A stretch of 64,000 nucleotides of DNA from UBA5336 sp039818165 (lineage in GTDB: Bacteria > Pseudomonadota > Alphaproteobacteria > Caulobacterales > Hyphomonadaceae). Each line of letters opens with the position of its first letter. Within the stretch, counting starts at the first letter, position 1. Under the pieces are notes generated by a model, which ran no database searches, had not been told where the DNA came from, and saw only the letters and a program-made list of their open reading frames with translations. This document shows, in pieces, positions 44,393 to 53,535 of this stretch. A program made the translations under genes and the position numbers. Location: positions 34,732 through 98,731 of the forward strand of contig JBCBUL010000007.1 of the NCBI GenBank assembly GCA_039818165.1, written 5' to 3'.

Positions 44393-45637
44393 ATGGCTGA
44401 TGCTGATCTCTACACACCGCCGCTGGCGGAGGCCGAGCCGCGCACACTGTGCACGGATTGCGGGGTCTCGCGCACCGAAAACCCCAAAGCGTGTGGGCGG
44501 GCTTGCCAGTTCATCCAGCCCGATTATCCGCGTCTCGAGACACAGGTCCATGGCCGCGCGCGCGACACCCACCGACCGGATGAGACCCATTTCGGCGTGT
44601 TCCAGGCGATGCACCGCGCCCGCCTCGCTGACCCCGCCGATGGCGCACAATGGACAGGCATCACCACACGGCTTGCCCAGAAACTGCTTGAGGACGGGGC
44701 CGTCGATGCCGTCGCCACCATGGCGCCAGACGCTGAGGATCGCTGGAAACCCGTCCCCGTACTGGTGTCAGACCCCGCAGCAATGGCGCAGGTGCGCGGC
44801 ATGCGTATGGGTTACGCGCCGCTGCTCGCCCTGCTCAAGCCTGCCCTCGAAAAGGGCTACAAACGGCTCGCCATCATTGGCATTCCCTGTCAGGTCTATG
44901 CCTTGCGCGCGCTTGAGGCCGAACTGGGCTTCGACCGGCTCTACGTGATCGGTACGCCGTGTTCGGACAATACGACGACGGAGCATTTTCACGACTTTCT
45001 GGCCCTGCTGTCAGACGCGCCGGAAACGATCACCTATCTGGAATTCCGCGCCGACTACCATGTGGAGCTGCGCTTTGAGGATGGTCGAACCCAGACGATC
45101 CCGTTCCTGAAACTGCCGATCTCAGACCTGCCAAGTGACTTTTTCCCACTCACCTGCCGCACCTGCGTGGACTACACCAATGCCCTGGCCGACATCGCCG
45201 TGGGCTATATGGGTGGGGAAGGCGAACAATGGCTGCTAGTGCGCAATGATCGTGGGGCGGAGCTTCTGGCCCGGCTCGGCGATGAAATCGCGCTGGAAAC
45301 GCCAAGTAGCAAGGGCAAGCGCGCTGGCCCGGTAAAAGGCTTCATTGCGAACACGGAGCGCGCGGCGGGCGGGTTGCCCCTACGTGCCATGCCTGATTGG
45401 GCCCGACCGCTGGCGGGCTGGCTGATGCCCAAGATCGGCCCGCGCGGAGCCGAGTTTGCGCGCGCGAGGCTGGAAATGAAGGCCGCTGAAACCGTGCTGC
45501 ACCTGCGCCAAGCGATGCCGGCAAAGGTGAAAAACATGGTGCCCGGACACGTCTGGCGGCTGTTGGAACCCTACGGAATTACGCCGGAGCCTGGGGAGCA
45601 AAACACGGGAGGAGCGTCTGGCAAATCCACATCCTGA
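44393..45637 (+). CDS. FrhB/BciB-like ferredoxin-dependent flavin reductase
   Basis: 414 residues of the FrhB family (F420-reducing hydrogenase beta subunit, HCAR, BciB). Cys-rich segments suited to iron-sulfur clusters are LCTDCGVSRTENPKACGRAC near the N-terminus and TCRTCVDYTNALADIAVGYM later; CQ of IGIPCQVYALRALE and GTPCSDNT complete the pattern, and a flavin is expected. Closest in layout to the chlorophyllide 8-vinyl reductase BciB, yet no bacteriochlorophyll gene lies nearby, so the substrate here is unclear. The start is ATG 44393 or TTG 44390. The thiolase terminator lies just upstream. Confidence 0.85.
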   Translation: MADADLYTPPLAEAEPRTLCTDCGVSRTENPKACGRACQFIQPDYPRLETQVHGRARDTHRPDETHFGVFQAMHRARLADPADGAQWTGITTRLAQKLLEDGAVDAVATMAPDAEDRWKPVPVLVSDPAAMAQVRGMRMGYAPLLALLKPALEKGYKRLAIIGIPCQVYALRALEAELGFDRLYVIGTPCSDNTTTEHFHDFLALLSDAPETITYLEFRADYHVELRFEDGRTQTIPFLKLPISDLPSDFFPLTCRTCVDYTNALADIAVGYMGGEGEQWLLVRNDRGAELLARLGDEIALETPSSKGKRAGPVKGFIANTERAAGGLPLRAMPDWARPLAGWLMPKIGPRGAEFARARLEMKAAETVLHLRQAMPAKVKNMVPGHVWRLLEPYGITPEPGEQNTGGASGKSTS

Positions 45638-45711
45638 GCGAAGACGAAGGATGGATCGCCGCGCGCAGCCATGGCTCGTCTCCGCTCACCATGAGATCTT
45701 AGAATGTTAGG

Positions 45712-46011
45712 CTAGCTTCGCCGCGCCTTGAAAGCGGCCATTTGTTCCGGCGTGGCTTCGGCCTGGTGTTTCTCTTTCCACTCGCCATAGGGCATGCCGT
45801 AAACGTGCTCGCGCGCCTCATCCTTGGTGAGTGCGACACCCTCGGCCTCAGCTGCTTCACGCACCCAATCGCCGAGACAGTTGCGGCAAAAGTCCGCGAG
45901 GATCATCAGATCGATGTTCTGGACATCCTTGCGATTGTCGAGATGGCTTAGCAATCGCCGAAAGGCTGCGGCCTCGATGCGATCGCGCGTGGTCTCGGGC
46001 AGTTTCGACAT
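45712..46011 (-). CDS. DUF1244 family protein
   Basis: 99-residue protein of the small DUF1244 family, which has no established function. Visible are DRIEAAAFRRLLSHLDNR, DLMILADFCRNCLGDWVREA with a CxxC, and EHVYGMPYGEWKEKHQ. The paired Cys could bind a metal. ATG 46011 is chosen because the longer upstream frame lacks similarity; it stands 10 bp after the stop of the NTF2-like gene on the same strand, so the two probably form an operon. Confidence 0.9.
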   Translation of the reverse strand: MSKLPETTRDRIEAAAFRRLLSHLDNRKDVQNIDLMILADFCRNCLGDWVREAAEAEGVALTKDEAREHVYGMPYGEWKEKHQAEATPEQMAAFKARRS

Positions 46012-46021
46012 GGATGGCCTC

Positions 46022-46393
46022 CTAGCTGTAATCTGCGACGCGGCTGAGCAAGCCACCACGAAGCTCGAAAAAGCTTGCTCCGCGAATCTTGACCGTTTCG
46101 CCAGCCGCCACACCCGTGGGCAGGTCCACGGCTGCCTTGCCTTCGAATTCCACTTCGGCAGCCGCCTTCGTTCCTGTGGACACGATGTTCACGATGCGCT
46201 GGCGGCGATAGGAAAACGCATTGCCCGAAAGCTCCGCGACCTGGCGCATGGCCTGCTTGCCTTCAAGGCGCATCGATTGACCCGTATTCGAGATGTTTTC
46301 GAACACAACGTCTTCGGTGACGAAGGCAATCATCCCCTCGATATCCCGGTTGTTGTAACACGCAATATACTTGGCAATGACGTCTTCAATCAT
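46022..46393 (-). CDS. NTF2/SnoaL-like domain protein
   Basis: 123 residues with the SnoaL/NTF2 cone-shaped fold pattern: N-terminal helix IEDVIAKYIACYNNRDIEGM, then IAFVTEDVVFENISN and three strands ending FFELRGGLLSRVADYS. Such proteins bind small ligands or act as isomerases/hydrolases; activity cannot be assigned. ATG 46393 has GGAGG upstream. Divergent from asd, with 94 bp between, and upstream of the DUF1244 gene. Confidence 0.8.
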   Translation of the reverse strand: MIEDVIAKYIACYNNRDIEGMIAFVTEDVVFENISNTGQSMRLEGKQAMRQVAELSGNAFSYRRQRIVNIVSTGTKAAAEVEFEGKAAVDLPTGVAAGETVKIRGASFFELRGGLLSRVADYS

Positions 46394-46487
46394 GCATGCC
46401 TCCAATACGGGATGAGAATCATCCACAAGTGGAGTTTACACGAGCCCGCTTTCCGCCATAAGCCCCATCCTCCAAGGAGTATAACGA

Positions 46488-47522
46488 ATGGCATTACGCA
46501 TCGCAGTCGTCGGCGCCACGGGAAATGTGGGCCAGGAAATGATGAATATCCTGGATGAGCGGGTTTTTCCGGCTGACGAGGTGCATGCCGTAGCCTCTCG
46601 CCGCTCCAAGGGTCGCGAAGTTAGCTATGGCGACCAGGAACTGAAATGCAAAAGCCTGGAGGAGTTCGACTTCTCCAAGATCGATCTCTGTCTGATGTCA
46701 GCGGGCGGGTCCGTGTCGCGCGAATGGTCTCCCAAGATCGCCGCCCAGGGCGCAATTGTCATCGACAATTCCTCCACCTGGCGCATGGACGATGACGTGC
46801 CCCTGATCGTGCCGGAGGTGAATGCTGACGACGTGATGGGCTACACCGCCAAGAACATCATCGCCAATCCAAACTGCTCTACGGCGCAGCTGGTCGTGGC
46901 GCTAAAACCGCTCCACGATGCGGCAAAAATCACCCGCGTGGTTGTGGCGACGTACCAGTCCGTCTCCGGCACGGGCAAAGCTGCTATGGATGAGCTCTGG
47001 ACGCAAACCAAAGGCATCTACGTCAACGACCCCATAGAGCCCATTGAGTATCCAAAACAGATCGCCTTCAACGTGATCCCCCATGGCGGAGACTTCCTCC
47101 CCAATGGCTACACGACGGAAGAGCAGAAGATGACGGACGAGGTCAAAAAGATCCTCGATCCCGCCATCAAGCTTACCGCAACTTCTGTTCGCGTGCCCGT
47201 CTTCGTCAGCCATTCCGAAGCTGTCCACGTCGAGTTCGAAGATCCCATCACGCCAGGCTCGGCGCGCAAGATCTTGCGGGAGTCTCCGGGGCTCATGCTG
47301 GTCGATGATCCGAAGGAAGAGCTATACATCACGCCGGTGGAAGCCGTGGGCGAATGGGCGACTTTTGTATCGCGCGTGCGCCGGGACGAGACCGTGGAAA
47401 ACGGCCTCGCCTTCTGGTGTGTGTCAGACAATTTGCGCAAGGGCGCGGCGCTGAATGCCGTCCAAATCGCTGAGGAACTTCTCAATCGCGGCGTCCTGAA
47501 GCCGGACAAACCCGCTAATTAG
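46488..47522 (+). CDS. asd: Aspartate-semialdehyde dehydrogenase
   Basis: Reduces aspartyl phosphate to the semialdehyde for Lys, Thr, Met and diaminopimelate synthesis. 344 residues. NADP site GATGNVGQEMMNIL, catalytic Cys in ANPNCSTAQLVVALKP, HSEAVHVEFEDPI near the substrate-binding His, and YQSVSGTGKAAMDEL all match. AAGGAG precedes ATG 46488. The 3' end overlaps the convergent serine hydrolase gene by 8 bp. Confidence 0.96.
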   Translation: MALRIAVVGATGNVGQEMMNILDERVFPADEVHAVASRRSKGREVSYGDQELKCKSLEEFDFSKIDLCLMSAGGSVSREWSPKIAAQGAIVIDNSSTWRMDDDVPLIVPEVNADDVMGYTAKNIIANPNCSTAQLVVALKPLHDAAKITRVVVATYQSVSGTGKAAMDELWTQTKGIYVNDPIEPIEYPKQIAFNVIPHGGDFLPNGYTTEEQKMTDEVKKILDPAIKLTATSVRVPVFVSHSEAVHVEFEDPITPGSARKILRESPGLMLVDDPKEELYITPVEAVGEWATFVSRVRRDETVENGLAFWCVSDNLRKGAALNAVQIAEELLNRGVLKPDKPAN

Positions 47523-48576
47523 TACACGCCGCCGCACTCAGCAGGTCATGGGCGAAGCCTTGCCCCATCCAGATTTCACCGAAATCAAGGCCAGGTGAGT
47601 TCGTAAAGACGATGACGCTCAGATCCACCTCCGGTAGGAGAATGTTCCGAGCCTGGATACCACCGATCTCTCCGCGCCGCTCAACAATGGCAACTGTCTC
47701 GCTACACCCGGCAAGCGGGGCCGAGAAGCTCCATTGGCCAAGGGCAACAAAGCCGAGTTTGGGATTGCCGTCCCAAAGTGCTGCGCGCGCCTCATCAGAC
47801 AGGAGGCGGCCATCCAGTAGTGCCGAGTTGAACGCGACAAGGGATTGCGGCGTCCCATAGAGACCCCCGGCAGCACCATATTGCGCGATCGGCGCAACGG
47901 CGCTGGTCGGCGCGGGATCGGCAACCGTCTCGACCTGGTCGGGACTGTTGAAATAGACGTCTGTCATCGCGGCAGGCTCGAAGACCCGCACGCTGAGGCT
48001 TTCAAGCCACGTCCCACCGTCGACCGCTTCCAGAACGGCTCCAAGAACAATGAAGTCACAATTGTTATAGGAGAATTCTGCGCCGGCTGGGCTTGTGGCC
48101 GTTTGCAGGCATAGTGCCGCTGGCGAGAGGCCGAATGACATTTGAAGGGCCAGGTCTTCCTGCGAAAGTCCGTAGGGGTTCAGAAGCCCTGATGTGTGCT
48201 GAAGCAGGTGTTTGATTTGAACTGCGCCCGTGTCCGGGCCGGCCAGATCGGGAAGAATTTCTGAAACCGTCGAGTCCAGTCTAAGCGCCCCGTCGTCCAC
48301 AGCGTCCATGATCGCCACAGCGACAAGCTGCTTTGTAACCGACGCCCAACGCCAATGTTCGCTTTGGGTCATGGCGCGGCCGGGTTCAGCTTCGCCTGAT
48401 ACGTGGTCGAAGACGATCTCATCGCCTTCAACAACGAGGATATGCCCGGAAAAACCAGTTTCTGAAGACACAACCGAATCGAGAGACGGGGTTTCTTGTG
48501 TCGGCGTGTGATTGGAGCCCGCGCAGGCTGTACAAGCCATGGCTGCTACGACCGCCGCAGCAAAAGATCTCGTCAT
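47515..48576 (-). CDS. Beta-lactamase-like serine hydrolase, exported
   Basis: 353 residues of the class C beta-lactamase/penicillin-binding family. The catalytic SxxK appears as ASVTKQLVAVAIM and the YxN motif as FSYNNCDFIVLG. A signal peptide with Cys near residue 18 (AAMACTACAGS) predicts export, possibly as a lipoprotein, though the lipobox is imperfect. Many such enzymes are esterases or D-amino-acid peptidases, so resistance should not be assumed. A second, cytosolic-looking member lies at 51305-52423. Confidence 0.87.
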   Translation of the reverse strand: MTRSFAAAVVAAMACTACAGSNHTPTQETPSLDSVVSSETGFSGHILVVEGDEIVFDHVSGEAEPGRAMTQSEHWRWASVTKQLVAVAIMDAVDDGALRLDSTVSEILPDLAGPDTGAVQIKHLLQHTSGLLNPYGLSQEDLALQMSFGLSPAALCLQTATSPAGAEFSYNNCDFIVLGAVLEAVDGGTWLESLSVRVFEPAAMTDVYFNSPDQVETVADPAPTSAVAPIAQYGAAGGLYGTPQSLVAFNSALLDGRLLSDEARAALWDGNPKLGFVALGQWSFSAPLAGCSETVAIVERRGEIGGIQARNILLPEVDLSVIVFTNSPGLDFGEIWMGQGFAHDLLSAAACTN

Positions 48577-48676
48577 GAATTTACTCCCATTGCCCCGGGC
48601 TCACCCAAGTGACATGGGAACAAATGGCGAGTATACAAGCAGTCCAACACCCGCATTAGGTGTGCGCCGTGGTCCT

Positions 48677-49465
48677 TCAGCCAACAATAACGTGGATCGT
48701 CGAAGCGACACCGCCGGGCACACCCTTGTAGTGGAGCACGTCGACATAATCGTTTTCAGCTGAAATGAACCGGCGCCAGTGAATGGGCGTGCCGAAGTCC
48801 TCGCCAGTCTCATCGGAAACCGTGAAGGGCGACTCCAGAGATCCCAGCGCATTTGTAACCTTGTCCATCACGACAGCGCCCAGCGGCGTTGAGGCCATGA
48901 CCTGGCAGGCGCCTTCGCGCTCGTGGAGATTTCCCAGCAGCATGGGTCCTTCAAGTGTTGGAACGGTCCAGTAATCGCCCGATTGCGGCCGGGCGATGAA
49001 CCGAGCCACCGTCTCATCGCTGACGCCGTTTTCAGCGCCTTTCGGAAGTCCATCCACCAATCCACGTTCACCGCGAAGTGTCGGCATGCACGTGTCCAGC
49101 ACCGTGGAAATGATCGCCACAGGGAGCGGCGACAAACCGTCTGGCGCCGCGTTTGATTGGGGCGGCTTCACCTCATTGGGACTATCCGGCGGAGTGGGTT
49201 CGTCCGGGGAGGGGGCTGGTTTGGCCGGGACGGTTTCTGCCGCTGGCGGCGGAGGCGTCGTTTCTTCGGGAGCATCAATCGCCGGCGCTTCAGGCTTTGG
49301 CGAAGGGGCGGGCTCCACCACGGGTGCTACCACGGCTGCGTCGACCGCGGCGGCCGCCTTCTCATCTTCAAGCTTGGAACGCTCCTTGGCGGACAGTTCT
49401 TCCTGGCCCACCGCGAAAGGTGAGCTCAGTATTCCAGCCAGTATCGCGCACACTATCGCTCGCAT
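48677..49465 (-). CDS. Hypothetical secreted protein with Pro/Glu-rich linker
   Basis: Not recognised. 262 residues: signal peptide (IVCAILAGILSSPFAVGQ), a charged helix (ELSAKERSKLEDEK), a low-complexity Pro/Ala/Glu segment (about 45-110, e.g. PEETTPPPPAAETVPAKP), then a compact C-terminal domain of about 145 residues with two Cys (VLDTCMPTLRG and EGACQVMAST). Those two could form a disulphide. The linker suggests reach across the periplasm or cell wall. Divergent from the DUF4329 gene. Confidence 0.7.
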   Translation of the reverse strand: MRAIVCAILAGILSSPFAVGQEELSAKERSKLEDEKAAAAVDAAVVAPVVEPAPSPKPEAPAIDAPEETTPPPPAAETVPAKPAPSPDEPTPPDSPNEVKPPQSNAAPDGLSPLPVAIISTVLDTCMPTLRGERGLVDGLPKGAENGVSDETVARFIARPQSGDYWTVPTLEGPMLLGNLHEREGACQVMASTPLGAVVMDKVTNALGSLESPFTVSDETGEDFGTPIHWRRFISAENDYVDVLHYKGVPGGVASTIHVIVG

Positions 49466-49640
49466 GATCGCCCCCTATTCACCTTGCCCTCAGCTATGGC
49501 CTGGTTAACGAAAAGTAAAGACAGCGCGGCGTCACGATTTTCGAAGCTCGACGACCGCTGCAAATTCAGCACACATCGAGCTTGGATTGGCCGCAATCTC
49601 GGTGTTTTGTAACGCCGGAACGGAACGGTAGGAGGCGCGC

Positions 49641-50174
49641 GTGAACCGTCTGATAGTCTTGGTTTTTTGTCTCTTCGCATTGGGGTTGAGCCTGCCCCAG
49701 CCCACCGCCCATGCCGCGCCTGAAGATGAAGTCGTGGCGCTTGCGAAAAAAACGCTGAACGGCCTGCAGAAGAACTCAATCAAGGGCCGTCGGGAGTATT
49801 GCGGCTACATCGCCCGGGATCGAAACAAGGCGTTGGTGGCAACACGGGCCCGCGGCGGCACGCAGGCGTCTTGCATGATGCCGCCCGTACCATCCGGCCT
49901 CGTTCCCATTGCAACCTACCACACCCATGGCGCTTTCGATTTGGGGTATGACAACGAGACTCCCTCATACCAGGACCTTCGCAGCGATATCGATGCTGAC
50001 CTGAATGGCTTCATCGCAACACCTGGTGGCAGGTTGTGGTTTTCCGACAAGGAGTCCCGCTCGGTCCGGATAATCTGCGGGGCGCGATGCCTGATCACGG
50101 ATCCGAGCTATTCCGAAACGCGCCATGGCCCCATCGAAGAGTCGTATTCACTGAAAGATCTCGCCCGGCGCTAA
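49641..50174 (+). CDS. Secreted DUF4329 protein
   Basis: 177 residues. Signal peptide (LIVLVFCLFALGLSLPQPTAHA, at about 4-25, shown in part) then a domain of the DUF4329 type: an early Tyr-Cys-Gly-Tyr (YCGYIARD), the motif IATYHTHGAFDLGYDNE with the HTHG core like JAB/MPN-type sites, a serine-free tail with CGARC. The family occurs in toxin C-termini and as stand-alone proteins; activity is unproven. Four Cys suggest disulphides. The start is GTG 49641 with GGAGG upstream. Confidence 0.7.
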   Translation: MNRLIVLVFCLFALGLSLPQPTAHAAPEDEVVALAKKTLNGLQKNSIKGRREYCGYIARDRNKALVATRARGGTQASCMMPPVPSGLVPIATYHTHGAFDLGYDNETPSYQDLRSDIDADLNGFIATPGGRLWFSDKESRSVRIICGARCLITDPSYSETRHGPIEESYSLKDLARR

Positions 50175-50227
50175 GGCATGCGGATTTTCGGGTGGCGTGC
50201 TGGGAAAACCCGGCGTAAGGGCGGGGC

Positions 50228-51136
50228 ATGTCATCGGAAACACGTACCGGCCTGCTGGCAGCCTTGGGGGCCTATCTGATCTGGGGCGCCCTGCCGCTCT
50301 ACTTCCGGTCACTGGACCACATTCGACCGGACGAGTTGCTGGCCCACCGCATCATCTGGTCCGTTCCGACGGGGCTGGCATTTGTGGCCCTGGCCGCGAG
50401 TTGGGACACGCTGCGCCAATTGCTCACCTGGAAGACCCTGGGCTGGCTTGCCCTTTCAGCTTGCCTGATCGGAGTGAACTGGATGCTGTATATCTGGTCC
50501 GTCCACGCAGAGCGGGTGATGGAGGCGTCGCTTGGCTACTACATCAATCCACTGGTCAATGTGCTCTTCGGAATGGTGTTCTTCGGAGAACGTCTGCGCA
50601 TCGCACAATGGCTCTCCGTGGCGATAGCGGCCGTCGGCGTCATCATTCTCGCGATTGCATTTGATCGCCCGCCCTGGATCGCGCTCGTGTTGTGTTTCAC
50701 CTTTGCGTTCTACACGGCGGTGCGGAAGCGGATCAAAGTAGACGGTCGTGCAGGGTTCGTGGTCGAGGCGGCTATTCTCTCTCCCTTTGCTGCGCTTTGG
50801 CTTGGCCATCTGGTTGGGACCGGGGAGGCCGGCCTGATGGGCGGTGGCGGCTGGGATATCCCATGGATTCTCCTATCTGGGCCCATCACCGCAATTCCGC
50901 TGATTCTTTTCGCCGTTGCAGCCGCGCGGCTCACCCTGTCGACTGTCGGAATGATGCAATACATCGCTCCAACGTTGCAATTTGGGACGGCAGTGTTGCT
51001 TTTTGGCGAAGCATTTTCGAACACCCATGCGATCGCCTTCAGTCTAATTTGGCTCGCGCTGGCGATTTTTACCGTCGATTCCGTGCGCGGAACGGCCAAA
51101 GCGAGGCGTCTCGCACGCGCTGCACGCCTGACTTAG
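50228..51136 (+). CDS. rarD: EamA-family transporter RarD
   Basis: 302-residue inner-membrane protein with about ten helices in two EamA halves. N-terminal GAYLIWGALPLYFRSLDHI, HRIIWSVPTG and MLYIWSVHAERVMEASLGYY are characteristic of RarD. The physiological substrate is not known, although a role in chloramphenicol sensitivity gave the name. ATG 50228 has AAGGG upstream. A minus-strand terminator lies beyond its stop and does not serve it. Confidence 0.9.
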   Translation: MSSETRTGLLAALGAYLIWGALPLYFRSLDHIRPDELLAHRIIWSVPTGLAFVALAASWDTLRQLLTWKTLGWLALSACLIGVNWMLYIWSVHAERVMEASLGYYINPLVNVLFGMVFFGERLRIAQWLSVAIAAVGVIILAIAFDRPPWIALVLCFTFAFYTAVRKRIKVDGRAGFVVEAAILSPFAALWLGHLVGTGEAGLMGGGGWDIPWILLSGPITAIPLILFAVAAARLTLSTVGMMQYIAPTLQFGTAVLLFGEAFSNTHAIAFSLIWLALAIFTVDSVRGTAKARRLARAARLT

Positions 51137-51158
51137 CCGCAGAATTGCGTTCTTGGAC

Positions 51159-51193
51159 AAAAAAAGCCCCGATCGGGAGGGGACCGACCGGGG
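51159..51193 (-). terminator. Rho-independent terminator after the 51305-52423 hydrolase gene
   Basis: Minus-strand stem CCCCGGTCGG / CCGATCGGGG (51193-51184 and 51176-51167, one mismatch) followed by CTTTTTTT. It lies 112 bp past the hydrolase stop. A second small hairpin GGAGTTT/AAACTCC at 51213-51230 precedes it. Confidence 0.8.
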
Positions 51194-51304
51194 TTAAGAT
51201 TGGCGTAGATGTAGGAGTTTCGAAAAACTCCCCCTCTTGATTGCACACACCGTGCCAAACTCGCCCTTGAAGCGAAATGCGCCTCGTAGATTTGCAAACT
51301 GCGC

Positions 51305-52423
51305 TTACAGGTACCCATAGAGCGCCGCGACCAGCGCCCCCGCACGCGGATCGCCTTGCAAGATGTTGGACTGGCGGTTCATCACATAGGCGGCTGAAAG
51401 ACCGCGGTCAGGATCGCCAAAGGCCAGAGAGCCCCCCCAGCCAGAGTGCCCAAAGCTTGCCGGGTTCGGGCCATAGACGCGTTGCGTGTTGCGCATTACG
51501 CCCGCGGCGAAATCGATCTCGAAGGGTAGGACGCGGTCCTGTCCGATGCTGCGAGACTGGGTCAGCGCCTCAAACGTTTCCGGCGACAGGCCCACATCCA
51601 GCGTGCCGGCATATATGCCATAGAGCTGCGCCGTGGAGGCCGCTGTTCCGTGGCCGTTGGCGGACGGAATCTCGATCCGTTTCCAATCGGCGCCGCCTCG
51701 ATTCGGGGCAGACCATTTGGTGAGAAATGCCGTGCGGTTGAACGTATTCAGCGTTCCCAATTCCGCCATGGCATTGGGCCGCTTCAGCTCCGCCACCCGG
51801 CTGTGCTCGCTGTCCGGAAGACCAATCCAGAAATCGATACCGTTCGGACCCGTCACCTGTTCCCTCAACAGCTGTCCGAGACTCTTCCCGGCAACTCTCT
51901 GCACCAGCTCGCCAGCAAGGTAGCCCCATGTCAGCGGGTGGTAGCCGGACCCTTCCCCCAAGGGCCACATGGGCGCCATAGCGGCCAATTCAGCGGACAG
52001 CGAGGGAGGGTCCATCCACAGCTCAGGATCGATGGGATCGGGAAACCCCGGAAGCCCCGCCTGGTGGGACATCATCTGCGCAATTGTCACGTCGGTTTTG
52101 CCGTTTGCGGCAAATTCCGGCCACACCGCACAAACCGGCGTTTCGTAGGTTACGTCCGGACCGGCGGCATCAAGCGCCAGCGCGACGATTGCCGCGCTGA
52201 TGGGCTTAGTGGTCGAGAATATCGGAACGAGCGTGTTCTCGCTCCAAACCTCGGTCTTGGCGCGGTCAGCCCAGCCGCCGCGCAGATCGACAACAAGTTC
52301 ATCGCCAATCCAGGCCGCAAATCCGGCCCCAAGCTCTTCTCCCGCTGTAAAGTTCTCGGCGAAGGCCTCTCGAACCGGCTCGAACCCCGAAGCGGTATGA
52401 CCGGATATCGGAAAATCTGTCAT
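51305..52423 (-). CDS. Beta-lactamase-like serine hydrolase (EstB-type esterase)
   Basis: 372 residues of the class C beta-lactamase fold without a signal peptide. SxxK is seen as IFSTTKPISAAIVAL and the Tyr motif as GYHPLTWGYLAGELV, the arrangement of EstB-like carboxylesterases rather than true AmpC. C-terminal FGHSGWGGSLAFGDP corresponds to the HSG-like W-G-G motif. Probably an esterase acting on small esters. ATG 52423 has AGGA upstream; the frame extends 8 codons further. Confidence 0.87.
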   Translation of the reverse strand: MTDFPISGHTASGFEPVREAFAENFTAGEELGAGFAAWIGDELVVDLRGGWADRAKTEVWSENTLVPIFSTTKPISAAIVALALDAAGPDVTYETPVCAVWPEFAANGKTDVTIAQMMSHQAGLPGFPDPIDPELWMDPPSLSAELAAMAPMWPLGEGSGYHPLTWGYLAGELVQRVAGKSLGQLLREQVTGPNGIDFWIGLPDSEHSRVAELKRPNAMAELGTLNTFNRTAFLTKWSAPNRGGADWKRIEIPSANGHGTAASTAQLYGIYAGTLDVGLSPETFEALTQSRSIGQDRVLPFEIDFAAGVMRNTQRVYGPNPASFGHSGWGGSLAFGDPDRGLSAAYVMNRQSNILQGDPRAGALVAALYGYL

Positions 52424-52621
52424 GGGTGTCCTGTCTGCTGACGCCATACAATCTAGCGCGGGTTTCTTTCCGTCTGATAGCCTATCTATTTGAGGTCACT
52501 AGGGAAAAGCGGATACCGGGCATTGAAATCACGCGGCGCGGCGCGTCGACTCCGGACTTGATCTTCCATGGCGGGCATCCCAACCTGCGAGTTCTATCCC
52601 GTCAACATGTGGCAGGCTTCC

Positions 52622-53512
52622 ATGACAGACACTCCTCACCGTCCCCGACGCTCCGCCCTTTACATGCCCGGCGCCAATACGCGCGCGCTTGAAAAGGCAA
52701 AGACGCTTGCGGCCGATACACTTCTGCTGGACCTGGAAGACGCCGTCGCACCCGAAGCCAAGGCAGAAGCACGCGATGCGGTGTGCACAGCCGTCTCAGC
52801 GGGCGGCTATGGCGCGAGGGAAGTCATCATTCGGATAAACGGTTTGGACACCGAGTGGGGCCTCGACGATATGGCCGCCGCGGTCGCCGCTGGGCCCGAT
52901 GGCATTCTCGCTCCGAAAGTTATCGATGGCGGCGACATAGACCGGCTGAACGACGCGATGAGCCGCGCCGGCGCGCCAGACACGATGGGTCTCTGGGTGA
53001 TGATTGAGATGCCCAAGGCGATCCTCAACATCCAGGAAATCGCCGAAGCTGTCGGACGCACCCGTCTCATCGGGTTTGTCATGGGCACCAACGACCTGGC
53101 GAAGGAATTGCGCGCCAAGCCCACATCAGACCGGATCGCCTTCCAGCACAGTTTGGGCGCGTCCGTCATCGCGGCCCGCGCTTACGGGCTTGTCGCCTTG
53201 GATGGCGTTTTCAACAATATTGGGGATACAGACGGACTTGTTGCGGAATGCGATCAGGGCCGCGCCCTTGGTTTTGACGGCAAGACGCTGATCCACCCCA
53301 GCCAGCTTGAACCGTGCAATGGCGTGTTCTCACCGGACCCAGACGATGTCACCCAGGCCCGCGCCGTGATCGAGGCATTCGCTGCGCCAGAAAACGCTGG
53401 CAAAGGCGTGATCAAAGTGAATGGAAAGATGACAGAGCTGCTTCACCTAGAGGAAGCAAGGCGCCTCGTCGACATCCAGAAGTCTATAGACGCATTCGCG
53501 GCGACCCTCTGA
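52622..53512 (+). CDS. HpcH/HpaI aldolase, CitE/Mcl-like CoA ester lyase
   Basis: 296 residues of the CitE family. Features are RRSALYMPGANTRALEKAK, the metal/substrate region LLLDLEDAVAPEAKAEAR, IRINGLDTEWGLDDM, Glu in WVMIEMPKAILNIQEIA and GTNDLAKEL, and a C-terminal GKTLIHPSQLEPCN. Such enzymes cleave or hydrolyse malyl-, methylmalyl- or citramalyl-CoA; the exact substrate cannot be told. ATG 52622 is the first start with family similarity. An RNA-like structured region begins 23 bp after the stop. Confidence 0.85.
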   Translation: MTDTPHRPRRSALYMPGANTRALEKAKTLAADTLLLDLEDAVAPEAKAEARDAVCTAVSAGGYGAREVIIRINGLDTEWGLDDMAAAVAAGPDGILAPKVIDGGDIDRLNDAMSRAGAPDTMGLWVMIEMPKAILNIQEIAEAVGRTRLIGFVMGTNDLAKELRAKPTSDRIAFQHSLGASVIAARAYGLVALDGVFNNIGDTDGLVAECDQGRALGFDGKTLIHPSQLEPCNGVFSPDPDDVTQARAVIEAFAAPENAGKGVIKVNGKMTELLHLEEARRLVDIQKSIDAFAATL

Positions 53513-53535
53513 GAATTTGCAATGATCAGGGAAAG

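Noticed and set aside
51133..51345. 70-codon minus-strand frame over the terminator behind rarD
   Set aside because: It overlaps the hydrolase 3' end and reads straight through a strong terminator; the peptide shows no leader-peptide codon run and no minus-strand gene follows closely.
47515..52423. Antibiotic resistance from the two beta-lactamase-like genes
   Set aside because: Motifs fit esterase or peptidase-like members of the fold equally well; no nearby ampR-type regulator is seen.
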